From Streptomyces sulfonofaciens (lineage in GTDB: Bacteria; Actinomycetota; Actinomycetes; Streptomycetales; Streptomycetaceae), in contig NZ_BNCD01000029.1 in assembly GCF_014656295.1 (NCBI RefSeq), forward strand, positions 28,062 to 92,061: a DNA stretch of 64,000 bases. Direction: 5' to 3'. Of this stretch, positions 26,396 through 35,390 are shown in pieces (the first letter of the stretch is position 1; each line of letters starts with the position of its first letter). The translations under genes and the position numbers were made by a program. The notes below the pieces were generated by a model. It did no database searches and was not told the origin of the DNA. It was given only the letters and a program-made list of their open reading frames with translations.

Positions 26396-27024
26396 AGGCC
26401 ACCTCCCCGCACCCGGGACCGCGCCCCGGGATCCGGCCGGCCGGGCACACCGCCCGCGGCGTCGAGCGCGGCGTCGAAGGACTCGCAGAGCATGTGGACG
26501 GCCACCAGGTGCAGTTCCTGGACGGTCGCGGGGGCCGGTGCGGCCACGCACAGCACCTCGTCGCCGGCCGCCGCCAGCGGGTTCGGCCCCGGCCCGGTGA
26601 GCGCCCACACCGCCATGCCGATCCGCCGGGCCTCGGCCGCCGCCGCCAGCAGGTTGGGGCTGGCGCCGCTGGTGGACAGCAGCACCAGGACGTCACCCGG
26701 GCGGCCGTGGGCCCGGGTCTGGCGTGCGAAGACCTCCCGCACGCCGTAGTCGTTGGCGATGGCCGTGGTCGCGGACGTGTCGGCGTGCAGGGCGAGCGCG
26801 GAGAACGGCGGCCTCTCGTCGCGGTAGCGGCCGACCAGTTCCGCGGTCAGGTGCTGTGCCTGGGCGGCGCTGCCGCCGTTGCCCGCGGCCAGCAGCCGGG
26901 CGCCGCCGCTCAGCCGGTGGGCCAGCTCCCGGCCCCACCGCTCGGCGGTCGCGGAGGTGCCCCGGAACCGGACGAGCGCGTCCATGAGCTGGTCGCAGTG
27001 GGTGCCTGCGGTGGCGAGGGTCAT
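26392..27024 (-). CDS. gmhA: Sedoheptulose-7-phosphate isomerase (GmhA-like SIS protein)
   Basis: 210-aa SIS-domain protein. LLAAGNGGSAAQAQHLTAEL and the strand STSGASPNLLAA are the sugar-phosphate-binding loops; ADTSATTAIANDYG and the late VQELHLVAVHMLCE match GmhA, including the zinc/catalytic glutamate and histidine region. It converts sedoheptulose 7-phosphate from the pentose-phosphate pool to heptose 7-phosphate, the substrate of the next gene product. The C-terminal 25 residues are proline/arginine-rich and beyond the usual fold. Overlaps both neighbours by 4 bp. Confidence 0.92.
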   Translation of the reverse strand: MTLATAGTHCDQLMDALVRFRGTSATAERWGRELAHRLSGGARLLAAGNGGSAAQAQHLTAELVGRYRDERPPFSALALHADTSATTAIANDYGVREVFARQTRAHGRPGDVLVLLSTSGASPNLLAAAAEARRIGMAVWALTGPGPNPLAAAGDEVLCVAAPAPATVQELHLVAVHMLCESFDAALDAAGGVPGRPDPGARSRVRGGGL

Positions 27025-28256
27025 CGTGCGCCTCCCGAGAGCGACGGGGCGGAGCGTAGCCCCTCGTAGACGCGTGCCACACCGTCGGTGACACGGTCCC
27101 AGGTGTACCGGGCGAGGACGCGTTCCCTGCCGGCCTCGCCGAGCCGCGCCAACCGTCCGCGGTCCGCGAGGAGCTCCCGGACGACGGCGCTGAGCTCCGG
27201 TCCCTCACCAGCGGGCACCAGCGCCCCGGTGACACCGTGCACGACCGTGTCGAGCTGGCCGCCCACCGCGGTGGCCACGACGGGCGTGCGGCACGCCATC
27301 GCCTCGATCGGCACGATGCCGAACGGTTCGTAGCGCGGGGTGGAAAGCACCAGGTCCGCCCCCGACATCAGGCGGGGCATGTCGTCGCGGGAGACACCGC
27401 CGACGAGCGTGACACGGTCGGCCACGCCGTACTCCTCGGCGATCTTGCGCAGCCGCTCCGCCTCGGGGTCGGCGAAGAGCAGGGCCTGCTCCGGCCCGCC
27501 CGCGATGAGGAGTTCGGCGCCGGGGATGTCGGCCAGCGCCCGGATGGCTCGGTCGAAGCCCTTGCGCGGGACGAGCCGGCCGACGGCCAGCAGGCGCCGC
27601 GGTGCCGACGCGGGCCGCGCCGCACCGGGCACGGGGGCGAAGTGGTCGGTGTCCACCCCGCACGGCACCACGCGGATGCGCTCGCGCGGCACGCCCATGG
27701 CGGTGAGTTCGAGGACCTCCTCCGCGCAGGTGGCCACCACCGTGGAGACCTCGCGGCCGATGGCCCGTTCGATGCGCGCGCGCTCGGGCGGGCTGGTGTC
27801 CGCGGCTTTCTGATGGCGCTTCTTGACCGTGCCGAGGGCGTGGTAGGTCTGCACGACGGGTACCCCGGGGCGGGGCACCCCCGCCAGCGCCGCCATGCCG
27901 GACATCCAGAAGTGCGCGTGCACCACGTCCGGCGGTTCTGCGGCCCAGCACGCGGCGAGGAAGGCGCCGAACTCCGGGATGCAGGGCAGCAGTTCGTCCT
28001 TCGGCACCGGCCCCGGCGGCCCGGCCGGCACATGGACGACGAGGACCCCGTCCCGGGTCCGCACCCGGCTCGGCAGGTCCGGACCGTCGCGACGGGTGTA
28101 CACGGTGACCCGGTGGCCCCGGCGGGCCAGTCGTCCGGCCAGCTCGGCGACGTACACGTTCTGGCCGCCCGCGTCGGGGCCACCCAGCGCCGCCAGCGGA
28201 CTGGCGTGCTCGGAGACCATGGCGATGTGTCCGGCGGCGGCGGGCGTGTGCTTCAT
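27021..28256 (-). CDS. Glycosyltransferase family 4
   Basis: 411-aa GT-B enzyme. N-terminal acceptor domain with ISMV-like strand IAMVSEHASPLAALGGPDAGGQNVY, the glycine-rich loop typical of sucrose-phosphate-synthase-like GT4 enzymes. The C-terminal donor domain has LLAVGRLVPRKGFDRAI and the EX7E motif in STPRYEPFGIVPIEAMACRTPVV. It lies between the isomerase and another glycosyltransferase with 4-bp overlaps. The start MKHTPAAAGH is supported by the overlap with the upstream stop. Confidence 0.92.
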   Translation of the reverse strand: MKHTPAAAGHIAMVSEHASPLAALGGPDAGGQNVYVAELAGRLARRGHRVTVYTRRDGPDLPSRVRTRDGVLVVHVPAGPPGPVPKDELLPCIPEFGAFLAACWAAEPPDVVHAHFWMSGMAALAGVPRPGVPVVQTYHALGTVKKRHQKAADTSPPERARIERAIGREVSTVVATCAEEVLELTAMGVPRERIRVVPCGVDTDHFAPVPGAARPASAPRRLLAVGRLVPRKGFDRAIRALADIPGAELLIAGGPEQALLFADPEAERLRKIAEEYGVADRVTLVGGVSRDDMPRLMSGADLVLSTPRYEPFGIVPIEAMACRTPVVATAVGGQLDTVVHGVTGALVPAGEGPELSAVVRELLADRGRLARLGEAGRERVLARYTWDRVTDGVARVYEGLRSAPSLSGGAR

Positions 28257-29215
28257 CGCGTGACCTCTTTCATCAGCAGTTCCCAGTCGTGCAGGAAGCG
28301 CGGCAGCCCGTAGCGTGCCTGTGCCGCCGCCCGGGCCAGCCGCCCGGCGTGCTCCGCGTACCACCGGTCCTCCAGCAGGTCCCGTACGGCGGTTTCGAGC
28401 ACGTCGAAGCGGTTGGAGACCACCCCGGCGCCGTCGGGAACGGCCTGCGCGACCTCCGTGGTGTCGAGCGCGACGACGGGCATGCCCAGGAACATCGCCT
28501 CCAGCAGCGAGAGGCCGAGGGAGGTCCAGCGGACGGGGTGCAGGTACAGCCGGCAGCGGGCCATCGCCCGGTGCAGCCGCCGCTGCGGCAGGTCCCGGCT
28601 GCGGCAGCGCTCCGGGTCGAGGCCGAGGTGCTCGGCGAGGCCCTCGGTGCCCATGCCGAAGACGTCGAGCGGAGCCGTCCGCGCGAAGCGGGGCAGGAGG
28701 TCGGTGCCGGTGGTGCGGTTCCTGCGCACCGGTTCGTTGACGACGACGGCGGCGCGGGGCTCCTGCCCGCTCCACAGCGGTCCCGGGTCGACGATGCCGT
28801 GCTCCACGACGGCCGTGGGGGCCCGCCCGCTGTCCCACATCAGCCGGTTGAAGTGGGTGACGTGCACGAGCGTGATGTCGTCGCGGTCGGCGAGCGGGTG
28901 GCGGGTGCCGTCGGGGCTCTCGTGAGGGCTGTTGTGTTCGACGTAGACCGCGGGCACGTCCCGGCCCGGGCGGCGGCCGGTCCACCGGTGGGCGAGTTCG
29001 AGCTCGTGCGGCCGCTGGAGGACGATCAGATCGAGCTCGGTCCCGCGCAGCCGCCGGGGGGTGCTCTCGCACACCGACGCGGGCCACCGCCAGGTCCTGG
29101 CGCGGCCCAGGCCGTCGGGGCCCCGGTCCTCGGTCACGGGCACGTGGAAGGTGTGGGGCCCCTGCACGAACGAGGTTGTCCAGGAGCCGTGCACGTGCCA
29201 GATGAGGATGTTCAT
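28253..29215 (-). CDS. Glycosyltransferase (GT4-like)
   Basis: 320 aa. It begins MNILIWHVHGSWTTSFVQG and ends in a GT-B donor domain with RCRLYLHPVRWTSLGLSLLEAMFLGMPVVAL, the EX7E-like region of GT4 enzymes, here with S/T-S-L in place of the usual acidic first position. The N-terminal domain is short. It probably uses a nucleotide-activated sugar made in this locus. Both ends overlap neighbouring genes by 4 bp (ATGA or GTGA type). Confidence 0.85.
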   Translation of the reverse strand: MNILIWHVHGSWTTSFVQGPHTFHVPVTEDRGPDGLGRARTWRWPASVCESTPRRLRGTELDLIVLQRPHELELAHRWTGRRPGRDVPAVYVEHNSPHESPDGTRHPLADRDDITLVHVTHFNRLMWDSGRAPTAVVEHGIVDPGPLWSGQEPRAAVVVNEPVRRNRTTGTDLLPRFARTAPLDVFGMGTEGLAEHLGLDPERCRSRDLPQRRLHRAMARCRLYLHPVRWTSLGLSLLEAMFLGMPVVALDTTEVAQAVPDGAGVVSNRFDVLETAVRDLLEDRWYAEHAGRLARAAAQARYGLPRFLHDWELLMKEVTR

Positions 29216-30219
29216 GCGCTCTCCTTCAGCAGCTTGCGCACCGCGAGGACCACGTCGTGCGTGGTGATCTGGTTCAGGCAGGGGTGGCCGGGGACCGGGC
29301 AGTGCCGGGCGCGGCTGCCCGCACACGGCGCCCGCTGGTCGCCGAGCAGGACGACGGGCACGCCCCACGGCGCCCAGCGCTCGGCGGGCACGACCGGCGA
29401 GAACAGGGAGACGACGGGGGTGCCGACGGCCGCCGCGAGGTGCGCGGGCCCGGTGTTGCCGCACACCACGGCGTCCGCCGCGCGCAGCACCCCGGCGAGG
29501 GAGCGCGGATCCGTCCGGCCCCCGAGGTCCACGCCCGCCGCACCGCTGACCCGCCGGGTCAGTTCCCTCTCTCCCCCGCCGCCGGTCACCACCACGCGGT
29601 GGCCCGCGTCGGCGAGCGCGGTCACGGCCTCGGCCCAGCGGTCCGGGTCCCAGGTGCGCGCGGGAGCGCTGGCACCGGGGTGCACCACCACGTAGGGCCC
29701 GTTGCCGGTCAGCGCGCCGGTGCCCGGCGTCGGCACCACGCGCAGCCGGCCGTCGTCGCCGGGAGCCGGTGCGAAGCCGAGCGCCGCCGCGGTGTCGAGG
29801 GCCGCCCGGACCTCGTGGCGGCCGGGCAGCCGCCGGTGCCGGACATCGAGCAGCCTGCCGGGGTGGTCGGTGCTGTCTGCGCCGATCCGGCCCACCCCGG
29901 CGAGCCGCAGCAGCAGCGCCGTCGGCAGCGGGCTCTGGTGGAAGGAGGTCAGGATGAGCGCGACGTCGTAGCCGCCCGCACGCAGCCGCCCCACGAGTCC
30001 TTCGACATCCGCCTCGTCGACCGCGGGGGCGCCGCTCCCCTCCCACGGAGCCGCCCACACGACCACGTCGTCGACGCGGGGCAGCAACCGCGCGGCGGGC
30101 CCGCCGCGGGGGCCGCACAGCAGCGTCACCGAGGTGGCGTGCTCGGCGACGGCCCGCACGGCGGGCCCGGCGAGGAGCACGTCGCCGAAGCTGTCGAGCC
30201 GGACCACCAGCGCTTTCAC
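29212..30219 (-). CDS. Glycosyltransferase family 9 (heptosyltransferase-like) (b)
   Basis: 335-aa second GT9 enzyme: N-terminal VVRLDSFGDVLLAGPAVRAV, central VVVHPGASAPARTWDPDRW, C-terminal VCGNTGPAHLAAAVGTPVVSLF. The end contains a cysteine pattern (CAGSRARHCPVPGHPC) often found in this family. With the first GT9 enzyme, it suggests at least two heptose residues are added. It directly follows the GmhB-like phosphatase with a 4-bp overlap. Confidence 0.92.
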   Translation of the reverse strand: MKALVVRLDSFGDVLLAGPAVRAVAEHATSVTLLCGPRGGPAARLLPRVDDVVVWAAPWEGSGAPAVDEADVEGLVGRLRAGGYDVALILTSFHQSPLPTALLLRLAGVGRIGADSTDHPGRLLDVRHRRLPGRHEVRAALDTAAALGFAPAPGDDGRLRVVPTPGTGALTGNGPYVVVHPGASAPARTWDPDRWAEAVTALADAGHRVVVTGGGGERELTRRVSGAAGVDLGGRTDPRSLAGVLRAADAVVCGNTGPAHLAAAVGTPVVSLFSPVVPAERWAPWGVPVVLLGDQRAPCAGSRARHCPVPGHPCLNQITTHDVVLAVRKLLKESA

Positions 30220-30770
30220 CCGCCACCCCCCTGCTCCCCGGCACCGAGCAGCCGGCGCACGGCGGTCAGTACGTCGGGCGCCGTGACCGGCTCCGCCGCG
30301 ATCTCCTCCGGGCGGGTGGCGCCGTTGGGCACCAGCACGCCGCGCGCGCCCGCGGCACGCGCGGCCAGCATGTCGGCGGCGATGTCCCCGATGACGACGC
30401 AGCGGCCCGGCGGCACGCCGAGCCTGCGGGCGGCCGCCAGCACGAGCCCCGGCCGCGGTTTGCGGCAGCGGCAGCCGGCCCCCGGATCGTGCGGGCAGAC
30501 GGACCAGGTGTCGAAGGGACCGAGGAGGTCCTCCACACGGTCGTTGACGCGGCGCACCTCGGCGACGCTGAGCAGGCCGCGGCCGATGGCGGACTGGTTG
30601 GTGACGACCGCGGTCCGCACACCGTGCCGGCGCAGCAGCCGCAGGGCCTCGGGCGCGCCCGGCACGACCCGTACCCGGTCAGGATCGCCGTTGCCGGGGA
30701 GGTCCTCGACGAGGGTGCCGTCGCGGTCGAAGAGGACGGCGCCGGGCGCGCGGCCCCTCGCCGCGGTCAT
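30216..30770 (-). CDS. gmhB: D-glycero-D-manno-heptose 1,7-bisphosphate 7-phosphatase (GmhB-like HAD)
   Basis: 184-aa HAD-IIIA phosphatase. Motif I is LFDRDGTLVED, motif II VVTNQSAIGRG, and motif III/IV lies in CRCRKPRPG...VIGDIAADMLAA. The zinc-knuckle residues of GmhB are present as CPHDPGAGCRC. It removes the 7-phosphate after the kinase step, completing heptose 1-phosphate for nucleotidyl transfer. This supplies the third enzyme of the pathway in the same operon. Overlaps neighbours by 4 bp on both sides. Confidence 0.92.
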   Translation of the reverse strand: MTAARGRAPGAVLFDRDGTLVEDLPGNGDPDRVRVVPGAPEALRLLRRHGVRTAVVTNQSAIGRGLLSVAEVRRVNDRVEDLLGPFDTWSVCPHDPGAGCRCRKPRPGLVLAAARRLGVPPGRCVVIGDIAADMLAARAAGARGVLVPNGATRPEEIAAEPVTAPDVLTAVRRLLGAGEQGGGG

Positions 30771-31777
30771 CGGGGCCTCCTGACGGCGCCGCGGTGCCTG
30801 GCCTGCCCGGCGGCCCAGTGGCAGGCGGCGAGCGGGGGGATGGCCACGCTGGTGCAGAGCATCGTCGCGATCTCGTCCGCGGTGCGAGGCCCCGGGGCGA
30901 TGCGGGCGAGGGCGAACTCGGCGGTGCCCGCGGCCCACAGTGCCGCCGCGCCCAGCGCGGGCCCCCGCCGTCCCGCGACGGCCAGCAGCAGGGCCAGGGC
31001 GGCCGTGCCGGTGACGGCCAGATGGCGGGGCAGCCGCCCGCGGGGCGCCCGGGCGCGCCTCCACCAGTCGGCACCGTGCAACCGGGTCATCAGCACGTCG
31101 TCGGCGTTGCCGCGTTGGGCGCGCAGCGACGCCCAGCGGTCGGCGGGCCGCACCGGATGGTGCGTGACGCGTTCGCCGCGTCGCAGCTTCCAGCCCGCCT
31201 CCGCCATGCGCAGGGCGAGGTCGGCGTCCTCGCGGAATGCGCGGCGGAAGCGTTCGTCGAAACCGCCGGTCTCCTTGAGCGCCTCGGCCCGATAGGCCAT
31301 GTCGGCCGTGGCCCAGGCGGCGTCCTCCAGACCCGCGGTGCCGCGTTCGAAGTCGGTGGGCCTGCGGTCCACGGGCAGCGGGACACGGATCCTGCCCTGC
31401 ACCCCGCCGGTGTGCCCGTCGGTGGCGGCCAGGTCCGCGGCGAGCGCGTCGCCCCAGCCCGGTGTCACCCGGACGTCGTCGTCGAGGAAGACCACCCAGG
31501 GGGCGCCGGTGGCGCGCAGCCCCATGTTGCGGGCCGCGGCCGGTCCCCGGCCGCCGCATGCGAGGACCCGGATCCGGCCGCGCAGCGCCCCTGCCGCCCC
31601 AAGCGGCAGCTCGCCGTGCGGCGCCGGCCGGTCGTCCACGACGACGATCTCCTCGGGCGGCGGCCCCGTGGTGGCCGCGAGCGCGCGCAGGCACTGCGCC
31701 AGGCAGGGCCGGCCGATGGTGGGCACCACCACGGCGTACTCGGTGGGCGCGGACTTCCGCCGATCGACGCCACTCAT
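30767..31777 (-). CDS. Glycosyltransferase family 2 with C-terminal membrane segments (c)
   Basis: 336 aa. The GT-A domain starts YAVVVPTIGRPCLAQCL, then VVVDDRPAPHG, the acidic VVFLDDDVRVTPGW and FREDADLALRMAEAGW. After residue 250 there are two or three hydrophobic stretches (LAVTGTAALALLLAV; ALWAAGTAEFALA), so the enzyme is likely membrane-anchored at the cytoplasmic face and may act on a lipid-linked acceptor. Overlaps both neighbouring genes by 4 bp. Confidence 0.9.
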   Translation of the reverse strand: MSGVDRRKSAPTEYAVVVPTIGRPCLAQCLRALAATTGPPPEEIVVVDDRPAPHGELPLGAAGALRGRIRVLACGGRGPAAARNMGLRATGAPWVVFLDDDVRVTPGWGDALAADLAATDGHTGGVQGRIRVPLPVDRRPTDFERGTAGLEDAAWATADMAYRAEALKETGGFDERFRRAFREDADLALRMAEAGWKLRRGERVTHHPVRPADRWASLRAQRGNADDVLMTRLHGADWWRRARAPRGRLPRHLAVTGTAALALLLAVAGRRGPALGAAALWAAGTAEFALARIAPGPRTADEIATMLCTSVAIPPLAACHWAAGQARHRGAVRRPR

Positions 31778-33408
31778 CCGAAGGCCCTCCTGCGGTGGAC
31801 GGTGAAGGGACCGAGCGCGAGGAGGTCCACGGGCGCGGAGCCGAAGCACTCCAGTGCGTCGCGAGGGTCGTCGACCATGGGCCTGCCCGCCGTGTTGAGG
31901 CTGGTGTTGACGACGACGGGGAGGCCCGTGCGGCGCTCGAAGGCGGTGAGCAGACGTGCCAGGAGCGCATCCCGCGCCGGGTCCACGGTCTGGATGCGTG
32001 CGGTGCCGTCGACGTGGACCACGGCCGGGATCCGCTCCCGCCACCGGGGGGCGACCTCGTGGACGAAGAGCATGTACGGGCTGGGCAGCGGCCCGTCGAA
32101 GAGGTCTGCCGCACGGTCGGCGAGGACCATGGGCGCGACGGGCCTGAACTCCTCGCGGCCCTTGACGGCGTTGAGCCTGTCCAGGTTCCCGGCGCGTCCG
32201 GGGTGTGCCAGCAGCGAGCGGTGGCCCAGTGCCCGCGGCCCGTACTCGGCGCGGCCCTGGAACCAGGCCACGATCCCGTCGCCCGCCAGCTCCTGCGCCA
32301 CCGCCTCCGCGACGTCGGCGGGCCGTTCGTAGGGCAGGTTCGCCCGGTCGAGCCAGCCGCGCAGTTCCTCGTCGCTCCAGCCGCGGCCGAGTCCGGCGCC
32401 GGGCATCGGGTGGGTCTCCTCCCGCTCGCCGGCGACGTGCAGGGCCGCGCCGAGCGCCGTGCCGGCGTCGCCCGCGGCGGGCTGGACCCAGATCCGTTCG
32501 AACGGGCCCTGCCGGTGCAGCCGGGAGTTGGCGACGCAGTTCAGCGCCACACCGCCGGCCATGGCCAGCACCTCCTGCCCGGTGGCGCGGTGCAGCCACC
32601 GGGCCAGGTCGAGGAGGACGTCCTCCAGACAGGTCTGGGCGCTCGCGGCGAGGTCGGCGTGGTCCCGCGTCCAGGGGGCACCGGGCTCACGCGGTGGGGC
32701 GAAGCGGGCCCAGGGCACGGGGCGTGCGGTGAACCCCCCGTCCTCGCCGGCGTGCACGTACTGCCGCAGTGGCTCGGCGAACCGTGGTGTGCCGTACGAG
32801 GCGAGCGCCATGACCTTGAACTCGTCGCTGCTGCGCAGGAAGCCGAGGTGCTCGGTGAGGTCCTCGTAGAACAGGCCCAGCGAGTCGGGCAGTTCCTGGG
32901 TGCCCAGCACCGTCAGCTTGCGGTCCCGGTAGTAGCCGGCGAGGTGGGAGGCGCACTCGCCACGGCCGTCCAGTACCAGGACCGCGCAGTCGGGGTACGG
33001 CGAGGCGGGCCCTGCGGAGGCCGCGTGCGCCACGTGGTGGGGCACGAAGCGCACCTTGCCGGGATCGAGCCCCGGCAGCGCCTCGGCGAGGAAGCCGGGC
33101 GCCTCACCCGCATAGCGCAGGCGCAGGTCGTCGAAGGGGTCGTCGAGGCCCATCCGCTCGGCCGGGCGGGCGAGTTGGGGGTCGAAGGAGTAGGCGACCG
33201 CGTCGAGGTCCGCGGGGCTGAGGCCCGCGTGGCGCAGGCACCAACGGGCGGCGTGTTCCGGTTGCTCCCAGGCGGCGAAGGGCACGGGGCGCTTGCCGTG
33301 CTTGCGGCGGCTGAAGCGCTCCTCCTCCGCGGCCGCCACCGTCTGCCCGTCGATGACCAGTGCGGCGGCCGGATCGTGGAAGAGGGCGTTGACACCGAGA
33401 ACTCGCAT
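31774..33408 (-). CDS. O-carbamoyltransferase (NodU/TobZ/CmcH family)
   Basis: 544 aa. The N-terminal Kae1-like domain starts VLGVNALFHDPAAALVIDG and includes the metal-binding HHVAHAASA and VLDGRGE. The C-terminal YrdC-like carbamoyl-adenylate-forming domain contains FQGRAEYGPRALGHRSLLA, LNAVKGREEFRP and VVNTSLN. It transfers carbamoyl from carbamoyl phosphate to a sugar hydroxyl via carbamoyl-AMP. Position inside a glycan operon points to decoration of a sugar of this polymer. It is 12 bp from the epimerase gene. Confidence 0.93.
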   Translation of the reverse strand: MRVLGVNALFHDPAAALVIDGQTVAAAEEERFSRRKHGKRPVPFAAWEQPEHAARWCLRHAGLSPADLDAVAYSFDPQLARPAERMGLDDPFDDLRLRYAGEAPGFLAEALPGLDPGKVRFVPHHVAHAASAGPASPYPDCAVLVLDGRGECASHLAGYYRDRKLTVLGTQELPDSLGLFYEDLTEHLGFLRSSDEFKVMALASYGTPRFAEPLRQYVHAGEDGGFTARPVPWARFAPPREPGAPWTRDHADLAASAQTCLEDVLLDLARWLHRATGQEVLAMAGGVALNCVANSRLHRQGPFERIWVQPAAGDAGTALGAALHVAGEREETHPMPGAGLGRGWSDEELRGWLDRANLPYERPADVAEAVAQELAGDGIVAWFQGRAEYGPRALGHRSLLAHPGRAGNLDRLNAVKGREEFRPVAPMVLADRAADLFDGPLPSPYMLFVHEVAPRWRERIPAVVHVDGTARIQTVDPARDALLARLLTAFERRTGLPVVVNTSLNTAGRPMVDDPRDALECFGSAPVDLLALGPFTVHRRRAFG

Positions 33409-33420
33409 GGGTGGCCTCCG

Positions 33421-34449
33421 TCAGGACTGGGCTATCGGCTCGGCGGCCTGGCTGGGCGCCTCGGGTGTCCCGGCGGCGTCGGCGGACTCGGTCGCGAAGT
33501 ACGCGATCGTGCGCTTGATGCCCTCTTCCCACCGCACCTTGGGCTCCCAGCCGAGGAGTTCCCTGGCGAGTGCGGTGTCGGGTCTGCGCCGCCGGGGGTC
33601 GTCGACCGGGCGGTCGACGAACTGCAGGCCGGAGCGGGAACCGGTCACCGCGATCACCCGGCGGGCCAGGTCCTCGACCGTGACCTCGTCGCTGCCGCCG
33701 ATGTTCACGGGCCGCACCGACCTCGTGGCCGCCACGAGCAGGACCCCTTCGACGGTGTCGTCCACGTAGCACAGCGAGCGGGTCTGGCCGCCGTCCCCCG
33801 TCACGGTGAGGGGTTCGCCCGCCAGCGCCTGGCAGATGAAGGTGGGCACCGCGCGGCCGTCGTGGGCCCGCATCCGCGGACCGTAGGTGTTGAAGATCCG
33901 TACGATTCCGGCGTCCGTGCCCCGGGCCCCGGCATGCGCGGTGACCAGTGCCTCGGCGAACCGCTTCGACTCGTCGTACACGCTGCGCGGACCCACCGGG
34001 TTGACGTTGCCCCAGTAGTCCTCCCGCTGGGGGTGCACCAGGGGGTCGCCGTACACCTCCGAGGTGGAGGCGAGCAGGAAGCGCGCCCGGTCGCGGTGGG
34101 CGACGTCGAGCATGGTGCGGGTGCCGAGGCTGCCCACGTCCATCGTTTCGAGCGGCATCCGCAGGTAGTCGGCGGGCGAGGCCGGGCAGGCGAAGTGCAG
34201 TACCAGGTCGTACGGGCCGCCGAGGGCCTCCGCGCAGTCCGGCTCCGCCACGTCGCACTCCACGAAGCGGAAGCCGGGGTGCCGCAGCAGGTGGCGCACG
34301 TTGTCGAGGCTGCCGGACGCGAGGTTGTCGGCGCAGTCCACCTCGATCCCGGCGGCCAGCAGGCGCTCGCACAGGTGCGAACCGAGGAAGCCCGCGCCTC
34401 CGGTCACCGCGGCACGCCGCCACCGTGGAAACGTCGTCGAAGTGCTCAT
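33421..34449 (-). CDS. NAD-dependent nucleotide-sugar epimerase/decarboxylase (UDP-glucuronate decarboxylase-like)
   Basis: 342-aa extended SDR, first gene of the operon. Cofactor loop VTGGAGFLGSHLCERLL, then FACPASPADYLRMPLETMDVG, which closely resembles UDP-xylose synthase. The catalytic serine lies in LLASTSEVYGDP and the YxxxK in YDESK; RIFNTYGPRM follows. The expected activity is conversion of UDP-glucuronate to UDP-xylose. An HldD-type heptose epimerase role is less likely because the PASP motif is typical of decarboxylases. A perfect TTGACA lies about 320 bp upstream. Confidence 0.87.
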   Translation of the reverse strand: MSTSTTFPRWRRAAVTGGAGFLGSHLCERLLAAGIEVDCADNLASGSLDNVRHLLRHPGFRFVECDVAEPDCAEALGGPYDLVLHFACPASPADYLRMPLETMDVGSLGTRTMLDVAHRDRARFLLASTSEVYGDPLVHPQREDYWGNVNPVGPRSVYDESKRFAEALVTAHAGARGTDAGIVRIFNTYGPRMRAHDGRAVPTFICQALAGEPLTVTGDGGQTRSLCYVDDTVEGVLLVAATRSVRPVNIGGSDEVTVEDLARRVIAVTGSRSGLQFVDRPVDDPRRRRPDTALARELLGWEPKVRWEEGIKRTIAYFATESADAAGTPEAPSQAAEPIAQS

Positions 34450-34767
34450 GCGACCCTTTCCGCGCGCTGAGCGCTGTGTGGTGCAGGGAGGCTGAAGTGG
34501 TGGGGACACTGACCGGCGGCACATCGGGGGCCGGGAGGGGTTTCCGCCGGCCCGCAGGGGGGCGGAAGGGGGCCTGTCCCGGCGTCCGAAGGGGTACCGC
34601 TGTCCTTTCCGCAGCGGGCGACCCCATGCGGCGGTGCGGGCCTGCGGACGTCTTCCTTCGATGACGAGGAATTCGTCCGCAGGCGGCCTGAGCTTTTTTT
34701 CCGGCTGCGGCCGCTTCCCCGTTCCACGGGGTCTTTGCGACCCGGAGAGAAATCGGGCACGTAGATC

Positions 34768-34773
34768 TGTCAA
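34768..34773 (-). promoter_or_regulatory. Consensus -35 element for the glycan operon
   Basis: TTGACA on the minus strand, the only exact consensus -35 noticed upstream of the operon. The -10 is weak (TCTCTC or TTCTCT at 16-17 nt). A start here would give a leader of nearly 300 nt. Confidence 0.35.
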
Positions 34774-35249
34774 CTGAACGATATCAGCGCACCTGGCGGC
34801 CCGCCTGTCCGCATTTCCCGCGAGGCCACCGCAGCGGCTGCCGCCTTCTTCCGAGAAGGGACCGGACAGGACACGGTGGCGCCTGCGCGCCGGTCGGCGC
34901 CGTGCGTGCCGAACGGCGGATTCGGCAGTGCGGCCCCGCGATGTGCGCATCCGGGTCCGTCGACCCGGCCGGACGCCGAGAAACACGGTGGGCTGGGCCC
35001 GGCGCCGGGAAACACGCCGGCACACCACCGCCGCCGCACCGTCCGGATGCGCCGCCGGGCCATCACCCGTACATTCGCAGGGAGTGCGGAATGCGCCGAC
35101 GGGTCCCGCCGCTTTCCGGAGCGTCCAGCGGATTACCGCCGTCAGCGGGGTCCTTGCCCGAATGCCCTGCCGCGCACCGGTGATTGTTTCCGCCGCGAGG
35201 GCGGTCCGCAGTTTCCGGGGCGCTCATGGGCGATTCGCGGGAGGAGACG

Positions 35250-35390
35250 GATCCGGATACGGACACGGATGCGGACACGAATTCGGATTCGGATACGGAA
35301 CAGAGCCTCGGAACAGGGCCTCGGAACAGGGTTCGGAACAGGGTTCGGAACAGGGTTCGGAACGGGGCCGCGGAACGGGGCCGCGGACCG
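35250..35390. repeat. Two adjacent short tandem-repeat arrays
   Basis: From about 35250 to 35299 a degenerate 6-bp unit (GGATNC or GGACAC) repeats. From about 35298 to 35390 a 12-13-bp unit, GGTTCGGAACAG with variants (GGCCTCGGAACAG, GGCCGCGGAACGG), repeats about seven times. The copies are contiguous with no spacers. The unit contains TTCGGAA, itself a short inverted repeat. Confidence 0.8.

Noticed and set aside
21168..34449. An LPS core cluster, implying a Gram-negative source
   Set aside because: Base composition, CebR boxes, actinobacterial oxidase subunits and all neighbouring genes are Streptomyces-like; no lipid A or Kdo genes are present.
35250..35390. Possible CRISPR array
   Set aside because: The units are only 6-13 bp and contiguous, with no unique spacers and no cas genes.
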